Assembly (NCBI GenBank): GCA_021159445.1
Contig: JAGGRV010000232.1
Location: forward strand, 1 to 11,437
Origin: Deltaproteobacteria bacterium
Lineage (GTDB): Bacteria > Desulfobacterota > Dissulfuribacteria > Dissulfuribacterales > UBA3076
Length of the DNA stretch: 11,437 bases
Direction: 5' to 3'
Position numbers and translations under genes: made by a program. Positions 1 through 5,677 of the stretch are shown here, piece after piece. Below the pieces are notes generated by a model. That model searched no databases. It saw only the letters and a list, made by a program, of their open reading frames with translations, and was not told the origin of the DNA. Each line of letters starts with the position of its first letter. Position 1 is the stretch's first letter.

Positions 1-80
1 CTAAAGAACCAACTTCGAAAAGTGTAAACTACAAAATGAAGGACGCCCCGTAATTTATTAGGGATTTATCAAGAGGGGGT

Positions 81-1145
81 TTAATCCGTATCTGCAGAAA
101 TAAGATGGACATCCCTCTGGGGGAAGGGGATGGAGATGGCCTCCTTTCCAAAGGCCTTAAAAATGGTATTCATGAGCTGATGCGTGGCAAGCCCCTTGTT
201 CCTTGGGTCTTCTACCCAGCACAGTAGCTCAAAGTCAATTGACGAATTCCCAAATGCCCTTAGCCTCGCCCTTGGCTCAGGGTCTTTTGACACCATGGAA
301 TTGGACCTGGCTATTTCTACGAGAATATCCTCCACCTTTTTCAGGTCGCTTTCATAGGCCACACCCACCGGTATGCGTATCCTGAACCTGGGAACCGGAG
401 CGCTTTCATTGATTATCTTGGAATTTGCCAGTATGGAATTAGGGACGGTGATGAGTACATCATCTCTTGTCTTGATCCTTGTAGAACGGATGCCTATGTC
501 CACCACTTCCCCTCTTTCCCCTGAGTCAAGTATAATGTAATCCCCGACCTTAAAGGGTTTATCCACAAAAATACTGATCCCGCCAAAAAAATTAGCAAGG
601 GTGTCCTTTGCTGCCAGCGCAACGGCTATTCCCGCGATCCCTGCAGATGCAAACAGCGGCGTGAGGTTTACATTCCAGATTGCAAGTATCCACAGGATGC
701 CTATGATCACTGCTGCAACACGAAATATGTTCTTAAAGAGAAGGAAGATGTCTCGTCCGGCATCCCCTGTCTTGGCCGCGATTGGGAAGCTCTTGTCTGA
801 CAGCCAGTTCACTACCCTGACAGCCGCAAGCCACCACACAAAGAGGATCAGACTCTTGGCAATCATTGGAAGGATGAAGTCCAACGGCGGCTTCAACTCC
901 AGCAATATCAGCCCATGTAGGATACCTATTAAGGCAACAGTCCAGAATATAGGACCATGGAGAAAGGATATCAGCTTGTCATCAAAACTGAACTTTGTAA
1001 GGCCTGCCAAGCGCTTTAAGACTTTGTCAATAAATATGTCAGCAGCCTTGGCCAGCACCAGGTAAATCAGCACTGTGGCCAGGGCCTCAAGGCCAGGCAC
1101 GTCACGAAATATCTTAAAATGATCTACGAGGTGTAAAAGATCCAT
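81..1145 (-). CDS. MscS-family mechanosensitive ion channel
   Basis: The 354-residue protein is a small-conductance mechanosensitive channel homologue of the inner membrane, expected to open under membrane tension and release solutes on osmotic downshock. Hydrophobic segments lie at about 21-39, 65-83, 90-112 and 138-158. They are followed by the Gly/Ala-rich pore helix at about 164-190 (ASAGIAGIAVALAAKDTLAN), the most typical MscS signature. The beta domain follows (FVDKPFKVGDYI at 193-204, then GEVVDIGIRSTRI and VPNS), and the protein ends with the usual IPFPQRDVHL motif near 338-347. It has more N-terminal membrane segments than E. coli MscS (three), so it belongs to a larger subfamily. 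The ATG at 1145 is the first start in frame and has no clear Shine-Dalgarno sequence. The gene is divergent from rpsT and not part of the long operon. The specific subfamily and ion selectivity cannot be told from sequence. Confidence 0.95.
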   Translation of the reverse strand: MDLLHLVDHFKIFRDVPGLEALATVLIYLVLAKAADIFIDKVLKRLAGLTKFSFDDKLISFLHGPIFWTVALIGILHGLILLELKPPLDFILPMIAKSLILFVWWLAAVRVVNWLSDKSFPIAAKTGDAGRDIFLLFKNIFRVAAVIIGILWILAIWNVNLTPLFASAGIAGIAVALAAKDTLANFFGGISIFVDKPFKVGDYIILDSGERGEVVDIGIRSTRIKTRDDVLITVPNSILANSKIINESAPVPRFRIRIPVGVAYESDLKKVEDILVEIARSNSMVSKDPEPRARLRAFGNSSIDFELLCWVEDPRNKGLATHQLMNTIFKAFGKEAISIPFPQRDVHLISADTD

Positions 1146-1146
1146 A

Positions 1147-1175
1147 TTGACATCAAATAGGTGCTATATTATATA
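1147..1175 (+). promoter_or_regulatory. Candidate sigma-70 promoter for rpsT
   Basis: A perfect -35 hexamer TTGACA is at 1147-1152. After a 17-base spacer comes TATATA at 1170-1175; TATAAG at 1172-1177 with a 19-base spacer is an alternative. Transcription would start near 1182, giving a leader of about 50 bases before the rpsT start. A short hairpin (AAGAC/GTCTT, 1175-1188) overlaps the start region. The -35 lies one base beyond the mscS start codon. This is a prediction from motif match alone. Confidence 0.55.
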
Positions 1176-1198
1176 AGACTTTTGTCTTTAGGAAAACA
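1168..1198 (-). promoter_or_regulatory. Candidate sigma-70 promoter for the mscS-type gene
   Basis: Read on the minus strand, a perfect TATAAT lies at 1173-1168. A weak -35 candidate, TTGTTT at 1198-1193, sits 19 bases upstream. The start point would be near 1161, leaving a leader of only about 16 bases without a visible Shine-Dalgarno sequence. The -10 shares bases with the opposite-facing rpsT -10, so the two promoters could interfere. This is a motif-based inference; the -35 is poor. Confidence 0.4.
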
Positions 1199-1233
1199 AT
1201 AATAATTAATATATTCAGATATAGGAGAATAGA

Positions 1234-1515
1234 TTGGCCAATCACAAGTCTGCCATTAAGAGGGCACGTCAGAATAAAGAGCGTCAACTGCGCAACAACT
1301 CCAAAAAAACAAAAATAAAAAACGTTATAAAGGCACTTGAGGCCACCATCGCAGAGAAATCACCTGCAGAGGTCCAGGAGCATATGCGGTTGGCTCAAAA
1401 GGCCATAGCCAAGACGGCGGCCAAGGGTATTATTCACAAGCGCACAGCTTCACGGAACATTTCCAGGCTGAGCAGGAAAGTCCAGGTACTGATAAAGGCC
1501 CAGGCAGCGGGTTAG
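1234..1515 (+). CDS. rpsT: 30S ribosomal protein S20
   Basis: S20 binds 16S rRNA early in assembly of the small subunit. The 93-residue, Lys/Arg/Ala-rich protein starts with the family's characteristic (M)ANHKSAIKRARQNKERQLRN and carries the conserved AAKGIIHKRTASRNISRLSRKV block at about 63-84. The start is TTG at 1234, with a good Shine-Dalgarno (AGGAG, 1223-1227) six bases upstream, and the protein begins exactly where S20 proteins do, so no other start is needed. E. coli rpsT also begins with UUG, where the weak start is linked to translational autoregulation by S20; whether that applies here is inference. It is the only plus-strand gene in the window, with its own promoter-like element. 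Its TAG stop overlaps the stop of lptE on the opposite strand by four bases (TTAG, 1512-1515). Confidence 0.97.
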   Translation: MANHKSAIKRARQNKERQLRNNSKKTKIKNVIKALEATIAEKSPAEVQEHMRLAQKAIAKTAAKGIIHKRTASRNISRLSRKVQVLIKAQAAG

Positions 1516-2072
1516 AAAACACCTGTAATCCTGTGATAGACTATATCAGCCACGTCGCGGCTGAGCTTTTGTAGGGCCTCGTCCTTGAGGCCCTCTGTAT
1601 GCATTACATCCTTCCCCACAAGAAATTCTTCCTCTCTCACAATATTACTGGTCTGCCATATGACCTTGCCGTTTTCGCGGTGTACCAGATGCACAGAACA
1701 CTCGGCTATGATGCGTCGTTCAACAGCCTGGTCGTATCTAATGTAGGAAAGACCGCTGGTGCTTGTGCTAACAATCTCTCCCTCAAGGATCACATCGGCT
1801 TCATCCTTTGTGACAAGCTTCAGTCCTCTGCCCCTTAAAAATTCATGTCTGAGTTCTTCGGTTATCCAGACCCCGAGGAGAAGTTCGTTGCTGCGGTTGG
1901 CCCATGGTGCCACATATACGGTTTTTATCCAGGGAGGTAATGACTCTATACGTTCGGCACAGTGGTATCCACAACCGGATAACGAGGTCCAGAAAATACA
2001 GAAGGCAAAAACAGCAAAAATGAAAGGCCCCTCGTGACGTGTACAGGAAACGATTTGTAAAAATTTAATCAT
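1512..2072 (-). CDS. lptE: LPS-assembly lipoprotein LptE
   Basis: LptE is the outer-membrane lipoprotein that plugs the LptD barrel and helps insert lipopolysaccharide in the outer leaflet. The 186-residue product has a lipoprotein signal: a hydrophobic stretch at 16-30 and lipobox L31-S-G-C34, with C34 as the expected lipidated residue. It is followed by GYHC, matching the usual GCGY-type start of mature LptE. Next come the family-typical segment LPPWIKTVYVAPWANRS (45-61) and an amphipathic region EELRHEFLRGRGLKL (72-86). An in-frame stop lies three codons upstream of the ATG, so the start cannot be earlier. The 15-residue N-region before the hydrophobic core is rather long and contains an extra Cys (C10). 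It lies 25 bases after leuS and is the last gene of the operon. Sequence conservation in this family is low, so the call rests on lipobox, length, pattern and context. Confidence 0.85.
   Translation of the reverse strand: MIKFLQIVSCTRHEGPFIFAVFAFCIFWTSLSGCGYHCAERIESLPPWIKTVYVAPWANRSNELLLGVWITEELRHEFLRGRGLKLVTKDEADVILEGEIVSTSTSGLSYIRYDQAVERRIIAECSVHLVHRENGKVIWQTSNIVREEEFLVGKDVMHTEGLKDEALQKLSRDVADIVYHRITGVF
1546..1570 (+). terminator. Possible intrinsic terminator for rpsT, inside the lptE 3' end
   Basis: A 6-bp perfect stem TCAGCC/GGCTGA (1546-1551 with 1559-1564) has a 7-base loop and is followed by GCTTTT (1565-1570). It begins 31 bases past the rpsT stop, on the rpsT strand, within the antisense of the lptE coding sequence. 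The stem is short and the T run has only four T, so it is a weak candidate. It is, however, the only terminator-like structure I can see after rpsT. Confidence 0.3.
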
Positions 2073-2097
2073 CTTAAATGCTATTCTTCAGTTCCTT

Positions 2098-4623
2098 TTA
2101 ATCCTTTACCACAATGTTTATCAGTCTTCCAGGCACATATATGATTTTATGTACAGCCTTCCCTTCTGTGTATCGCTTTACCTTCGGATCATCCAAGGCT
2201 ATAGATTCGATGATTTCCTTATCTGTATTCTGAGCTACCTCGACCTGGCTGCGAAGCTTACCATTTACCTGTACTACGATATTTACAGTATCAGCCCGTG
2301 CGACATCAAGATCTGCAACAGGCCATGGTTCAAGACTTATAGTCTTTTGATGGCCAAGAAGCTGCCACAGTTCGTCTGTTATGTGGGGCACCATTGGAAA
2401 GAGCAAGATCAACACTGCTTCCATGGCCTCTCTCAGTACGGCCCAATCCCCATATTGGTCCATCTCAGGGGTTCCATACTGGTTGAGATAGCCCATTACC
2501 TTATTGATCAACTCCATGACCGTGCTGATGGCCGTATTGAAATGAAAGCGCTGTTCAATGTCTTCGGTAACTTTCAGAATCGTCTGGTGTGTTTTTTGTC
2601 TGATGGCCTTAGAGGCCTTTGTCCCCTGGATCAGGGTCTCCTTGTCAGTACTTGCTGAGGTCAAACCCTCAAGATTTTCCGTGATCAGACGCCAGATCCG
2701 GTGCAGGAACCTGTGGGCACCCTCAACTCCTTGATCGCTCCATTCCAGGTCCCTTTCCGGCGGGGAAGCAAAGAGTATAAAAAGACGAATCGTATCAACT
2801 CCAAAAGTATTGATCATCTTATCGGGGTCAACCACATTCCCCTTGGATTTGGACATCTTTGCCCCGTCCTTGAGGACCATGCCTTGAGTCAGGAGATTTG
2901 TAAAAGGCTCATCTGCCGAGAGCCATCTCAGGTCCCGAAGGACCTTGGTAAAGAATCTTGCATACAGGAGATGCAGTATGGCGTGTTCAATTCCACCGAT
3001 ATACTGATTTACAGGGAGCCATGCATCCACCCTCTTCCGGTCCAGGGAGGCCGAGGTCTCATCAGGGCATGCATATCTCGCAAAATACCAGGATGACTCC
3101 ACAAAGGTATCCATTGTGTCGGTTTCCCGCCGGGCAGGTCCACCGCACTTGGGGCAGGTTGTAGACCAGAAACTCTCAAGGTGGGGAAGGGGAGACCGGC
3201 CCTGTTTGTCCAACTGGGCATCCAGGGGGAGGATCACAGGCAGGTCTTGTTTCCTGACCGGTACGATCCCGCATGTGTCACACTGGACCATGGGAATAGG
3301 CGTTCCCCAATAGCGCTGTCTGGATATCCCCCAGTCCCTCAGGCGATAGCTGATTTTTTGATTCCCAAGGCCCTGGGTCTCCAGGTATCTGATTATGGCC
3401 TCCTTGGCCTGTTCGTTCTCCATGCCATCAAAAGGACTGGAGTTCACAAGGGTGCCGGGGCCTTCCCATGCCTCTTTCATGGTCTCGGACTTCAGGTCTT
3501 CCCCCTCTGGTTGAATTACGACCTTTATGGGTAACTTGTATTCCCTGGCAAACTCAAAGTCCCTCTGGTCATGAGCAGGGACAGCCATTACCGCCCCTGT
3601 GCCATATTCCATTAACACGAAATTAGCAATGTAGATCGGAATACTTTCACCAGTTAGCGGATGCTTGACATGGGCTCCGGTGAAGACACCTTCCTTAGAT
3701 TTGGTGATTTGGTGATTTAGTGATTTAGTGATTTGTCTTTCCCGTGAAGGTATTTTGCTCCAATGGTCTATAAAGGCCTTTACTTCTTTCTCCTGACTTG
3801 TACCCAGACAGAGTTCCGGGGCCATAGGGTGTTCCGGTGACAGGCTCATGAAGGTCGCACCAAAAAGGGTATCCGGTCTGGTAGTAAATACCCTGATTTC
3901 GCCATCCTTCCCTGCCAGCGGGAATATAATCTCCGCCCCCACACTGCGACCTATCCAGTTGCGCTGCATCGTGAGAACCTTTTCCGGCCATCCGGTCAGC
4001 TTGTCGCATCCTTCCAGGAGTTCTTCAGTATAGTCAGTGATCTTAAAAAACCACCCATCCAGTTCTTTTTCCACTACCTCTGTATCACACCGCCAGCACT
4101 TGCCATCCTCTACCTGCTCGTTGGCAAGGACTGTCTGACAACCTTCACACCAGTTAACTTTGGATTTCCGGCGATATACGAGTCCTGCTTCAAACATCTG
4201 GATAAAGAAGAGCTGTTCCCAGCGATAGTACCCAGGATCACATGTGGCAAACTCTCTTTTCCAATCATATGACAACCCCAGGCGTTTGAGTTGTTTACGC
4301 ATGTAGTCAATATTGTCATAAGTCCATGTGGCAGGATGGGTCCTGTGTTTAATAGCAGCATTCTCAGCAGGCATACCAAAGGCGTCCCACCCCATGGGAT
4401 GAAGGACGTTGTAACCTTGCATGCGTTTGTACCGGGCCACTACATCCCCTATGGTGTAATTCCTGACATGACCCATGTGTATCCGGCCTGAAGGATAGGG
4501 GAACATCTCCAGGACATAATAGCAGGGCCTGGAGCTATCCTCCCCGGCGGCAAAAAGGCCCTCTTTGGCCCATTCGGCCTGATGCCTTTCTTCTATTGTT
4601 TTGAAATTATATCGTGCTGTCAT
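2098..4623 (-). CDS. leuS: Leucyl-tRNA synthetase
   Basis: This class Ia synthetase charges tRNA-Leu and hydrolyses misactivated residues in the inserted CP1 editing domain. The 841-residue product has the HIGH motif as HMGH (49-52) within FPYPSGRIHMGH, and KMSKS at 589-593. A zinc ribbon has C159, C162, C176 and C179, and a second Cys cluster has C448, C451, C490 and C493. The editing domain shows the Thr-rich TTRPDT (247-252) and GTGAVMAVPAHDQRD (341-355), with D352 at the place of the conserved editing aspartate. RDWGISRQRYWG (430-440) returns to the catalytic fold, and an anticodon-binding helical domain and C-terminal domain (VVQVNGKLRSQV) follow. Residues 296-310 (RQITKSLNHQITKSK) are encoded by an 8-base tandem repeat and make this loop about seven residues longer than in E. 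coli. The gene starts 11 bases after nusB without a clear Shine-Dalgarno, so coupling is likely. Confidence 0.98.
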   Translation of the reverse strand: MTARYNFKTIEERHQAEWAKEGLFAAGEDSSRPCYYVLEMFPYPSGRIHMGHVRNYTIGDVVARYKRMQGYNVLHPMGWDAFGMPAENAAIKHRTHPATWTYDNIDYMRKQLKRLGLSYDWKREFATCDPGYYRWEQLFFIQMFEAGLVYRRKSKVNWCEGCQTVLANEQVEDGKCWRCDTEVVEKELDGWFFKITDYTEELLEGCDKLTGWPEKVLTMQRNWIGRSVGAEIIFPLAGKDGEIRVFTTRPDTLFGATFMSLSPEHPMAPELCLGTSQEKEVKAFIDHWSKIPSRERQITKSLNHQITKSKEGVFTGAHVKHPLTGESIPIYIANFVLMEYGTGAVMAVPAHDQRDFEFAREYKLPIKVVIQPEGEDLKSETMKEAWEGPGTLVNSSPFDGMENEQAKEAIIRYLETQGLGNQKISYRLRDWGISRQRYWGTPIPMVQCDTCGIVPVRKQDLPVILPLDAQLDKQGRSPLPHLESFWSTTCPKCGGPARRETDTMDTFVESSWYFARYACPDETSASLDRKRVDAWLPVNQYIGGIEHAILHLLYARFFTKVLRDLRWLSADEPFTNLLTQGMVLKDGAKMSKSKGNVVDPDKMINTFGVDTIRLFILFASPPERDLEWSDQGVEGAHRFLHRIWRLITENLEGLTSASTDKETLIQGTKASKAIRQKTHQTILKVTEDIEQRFHFNTAISTVMELINKVMGYLNQYGTPEMDQYGDWAVLREAMEAVLILLFPMVPHITDELWQLLGHQKTISLEPWPVADLDVARADTVNIVVQVNGKLRSQVEVAQNTDKEIIESIALDDPKVKRYTEGKAVHKIIYVPGRLINIVVKD
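3698..3734 (-). repeat. 8-base tandem repeat inside leuS
   Basis: On the plus strand the units are GATTTGGT (3698-3705 and 3706-3713), GATTTAGT (3714-3721 and 3722-3729) and a partial GATTT (3730-3734): 4.6 copies with a period of 8. Since 24 bases equal three units and eight codons, the protein repeats with an 8-residue period (QITKSLNH, then QITKSKEG). It lies in a surface loop region of the LeuRS editing domain and keeps the reading frame open. I have a general impression that similar short repeats occur scattered in some environmental genomes; I cannot verify that here. Confidence 0.9.
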
Positions 4624-4634
4624 GATATCTGGGG

Positions 4635-5081
4635 CTATACCTTTTTCGCCCTTTCTCTATCTCTTAAGACCGCATCCAGAATTCCGTTTACAAAGGCGCT
4701 TGATTCCCCGCCACAAAACTTTTTTGCAAGCTCAAGTGCCTCATTTATAGCTACTTTAGGAGGAATATCAGGACAGTAACATAACTCAAAGGCCCCTATG
4801 CGCAAAATATTCTTGTCTACACTGGCCATTCTGTCCAGACGCCAATGCTTGGCGTTCTTTTTCAGGATAGAATCGATCTCCGCCTTATGGGTAAGCACCC
4901 CTTGCAGCCGGGTCTGGCCGAATGCCAAGGCAGGATCATCTTCAGGGATAGCCTCTGAAGCCAGACCAGTGGCATATTCCATAATGACCTTATCTATGTC
5001 TTCAATGGTATTCCAGTCACATTGATAAAGGATCTGAAGGGCAATCTCTCGCCCTTTACGGCGGACAGACAATTTAGGCAT
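4635..5081 (-). CDS. nusB: Transcription antitermination factor NusB
   Basis: NusB pairs with NusE (ribosomal protein S10) and binds boxA RNA to promote antitermination, chiefly in rRNA operons. The 148-residue all-helical product has the family pattern throughout: RRKGREIALQILYQ at 7-20, W80-RLDRMASVDKNILRIGAFEL to 100, then PPKVAINEALELAKKF (107-122) and SAFVNGILD (128-136). Length is normal for the family. The ATG at 5081 lies inside the 3' end of ribH, with an eight-base overlap, so translation is probably coupled. The ribH-nusB pairing is one of the commonest bacterial gene neighbourhoods and supports both calls. Confidence 0.97.
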   Translation of the reverse strand: MPKLSVRRKGREIALQILYQCDWNTIEDIDKVIMEYATGLASEAIPEDDPALAFGQTRLQGVLTHKAEIDSILKKNAKHWRLDRMASVDKNILRIGAFELCYCPDIPPKVAINEALELAKKFCGGESSAFVNGILDAVLRDRERAKKV

Positions 5082-5544
5082 TTAGGCCTTTTAAGAGATT
5101 TGCCATTTCTACAGCCGCAAGGGCAGCGTCCCAGCCTTTGTTCCCGGCTTTGGTACCTGCCCGTTCAATGGCCTGCTCGATACTGTCTGTGGTGAGTACT
5201 CCAAAGGCAACAGGGCAATCTGCCTGCATTGCAACCTGTGCAATCCCCTTGGAAGTCTCAGCAGCCACATAGTCGAAGTGTGGTGTAGCCCCTCGGATGA
5301 CGCAGCCCAGACATATTACAGCGTCATAGCGGCCGCTGTTGGCCATGCGCCTGGCAACAAGGGGAATTTCAAAGGCCCCGGGCACCCAGGCCACTTCAAC
5401 ATCATCTTCTATGCATCCATGCCTGACAAGTGCATCTAATGCACCTCCAAGGAGCTTACTGGAAATGAATTCGTTAAATCGCGCAATCACAATACCTAAA
5501 CGCAATCCCTGGGCCTGTAGGTGACCTTCAAATGTCTTAGGCAT
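5074..5544 (-). CDS. ribH: 6,7-dimethyl-8-ribityllumazine synthase
   Basis: Lumazine synthase condenses 5-amino-6-ribitylaminouracil with 3,4-dihydroxy-2-butanone-4-phosphate, the penultimate step of riboflavin synthesis; many family members form 60-subunit capsids or pentamers. The 156-residue product shows ARFNEFIS (21-28, with the substrate-stacking F23), PGAFEIP (55-61), and GCVIRGATPHFDYV (80-93) with H89 at the catalytic histidine position. FGVLTTDSIEQAIERAG (114-130) carries R128, a phosphate-binding position, and is followed by GTKAGNKG. A strong Shine-Dalgarno (GAGGGG, 5551-5556) sits six bases before the ATG, unlike most genes in this operon. It is also the only gene in the operon preceded by a sizeable gap (132 bases, holding inverted repeats). 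Its stop overlaps the nusB start. Confidence 0.98.
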   Translation of the reverse strand: MPKTFEGHLQAQGLRLGIVIARFNEFISSKLLGGALDALVRHGCIEDDVEVAWVPGAFEIPLVARRMANSGRYDAVICLGCVIRGATPHFDYVAAETSKGIAQVAMQADCPVAFGVLTTDSIEQAIERAGTKAGNKGWDAALAAVEMANLLKGLNA

Positions 5545-5550
5545 AATATT

Positions 5551-5556
5551 CCCCTC
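5551..5556 (-). promoter_or_regulatory. Strong ribosome binding site of ribH
   Basis: On the minus strand GAGGGG lies six bases before the ribH ATG. Most other genes in the operon lack so clear a site and seem to rely on translational coupling. A strong site fits a gene separated from its neighbour and a product needed in many copies; the second point is inference. Confidence 0.7.
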
Positions 5557-5567
5557 TCACTTATAAA

Positions 5568-5649
5568 CAATGTTGAATGTTGAATGCTGAATTGCGGAAG
5601 AACATTTAAAAGACATATACCTTAATTCAAAATTCAACATTTAACATTG
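5568..5649. repeat. Imperfect inverted repeat of 7-base units between ribBA and ribH
   Basis: Two 26-base arms, 5568-5593 and 5624-5649, are reverse complements at 23 of 26 positions and flank a 30-base spacer. Each arm is built of heptamers: GTTGAAT, GTTGAAT, GCTGAAT at 5572-5592, and ATTCAAA, ATTCAAC, ATTTAAC at 5625-5645. In the operon transcript the arms could form a long AU-rich hairpin just upstream of ribH. No transposase or terminal target duplication is visible. It may be a small non-coding mobile or dispersed repeat, or a regulatory or processing structure. Confidence 0.8.
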
Positions 5650-5677
5650 TATCTGAACGGCTTTTTCGTTCAGATAC
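5649..5677 (-). other. Perfect 11-bp hairpin at the ribBA stop codon
   Basis: GTATCTGAACG at 5649-5659 pairs perfectly with CGTTCAGATAC at 5667-5677 around a 7-base loop. In the operon RNA it starts on the last base of the ribBA UAG stop, and the loop reads AAAAAGC. No U run follows on either strand, so it is not a standard intrinsic terminator. It could stabilise the 3' end of upstream mRNA, cause pausing, or be a processing site. It abuts the neighbouring heptamer inverted repeat. Confidence 0.75.

Noticed and set aside
47..63. Terminator for the mscS-type gene in the left-end 80 bases
   Set aside because: Only CCC/GGG plus TAAT/ATTA with a bulge and a two-base loop can pair, and no T run follows on the minus strand. 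I see nothing else in 1-80.
1160..1180. AT-rich near-palindrome GTGCTATATTATATAAG as a possible NrdR box
   Set aside because: It matches the ACACTATATATAGTGT-like consensus only in the central AT core, a second box at proper spacing is missing, and the bases are better explained by the two -10 elements.
5553..5590. Internal promoter for ribH with TATAAG at 5565-5560 on the minus strand
   Set aside because: The base pattern at the expected -35 position is poor, and the start point would fall within or next to the ribosome binding site.
5568..5649. CRISPR array or insertion sequence remnant at the repeats
   Set aside because: There are no regularly spaced repeats with unique spacers, no cas or transposase gene, and no flanking target-site duplication.
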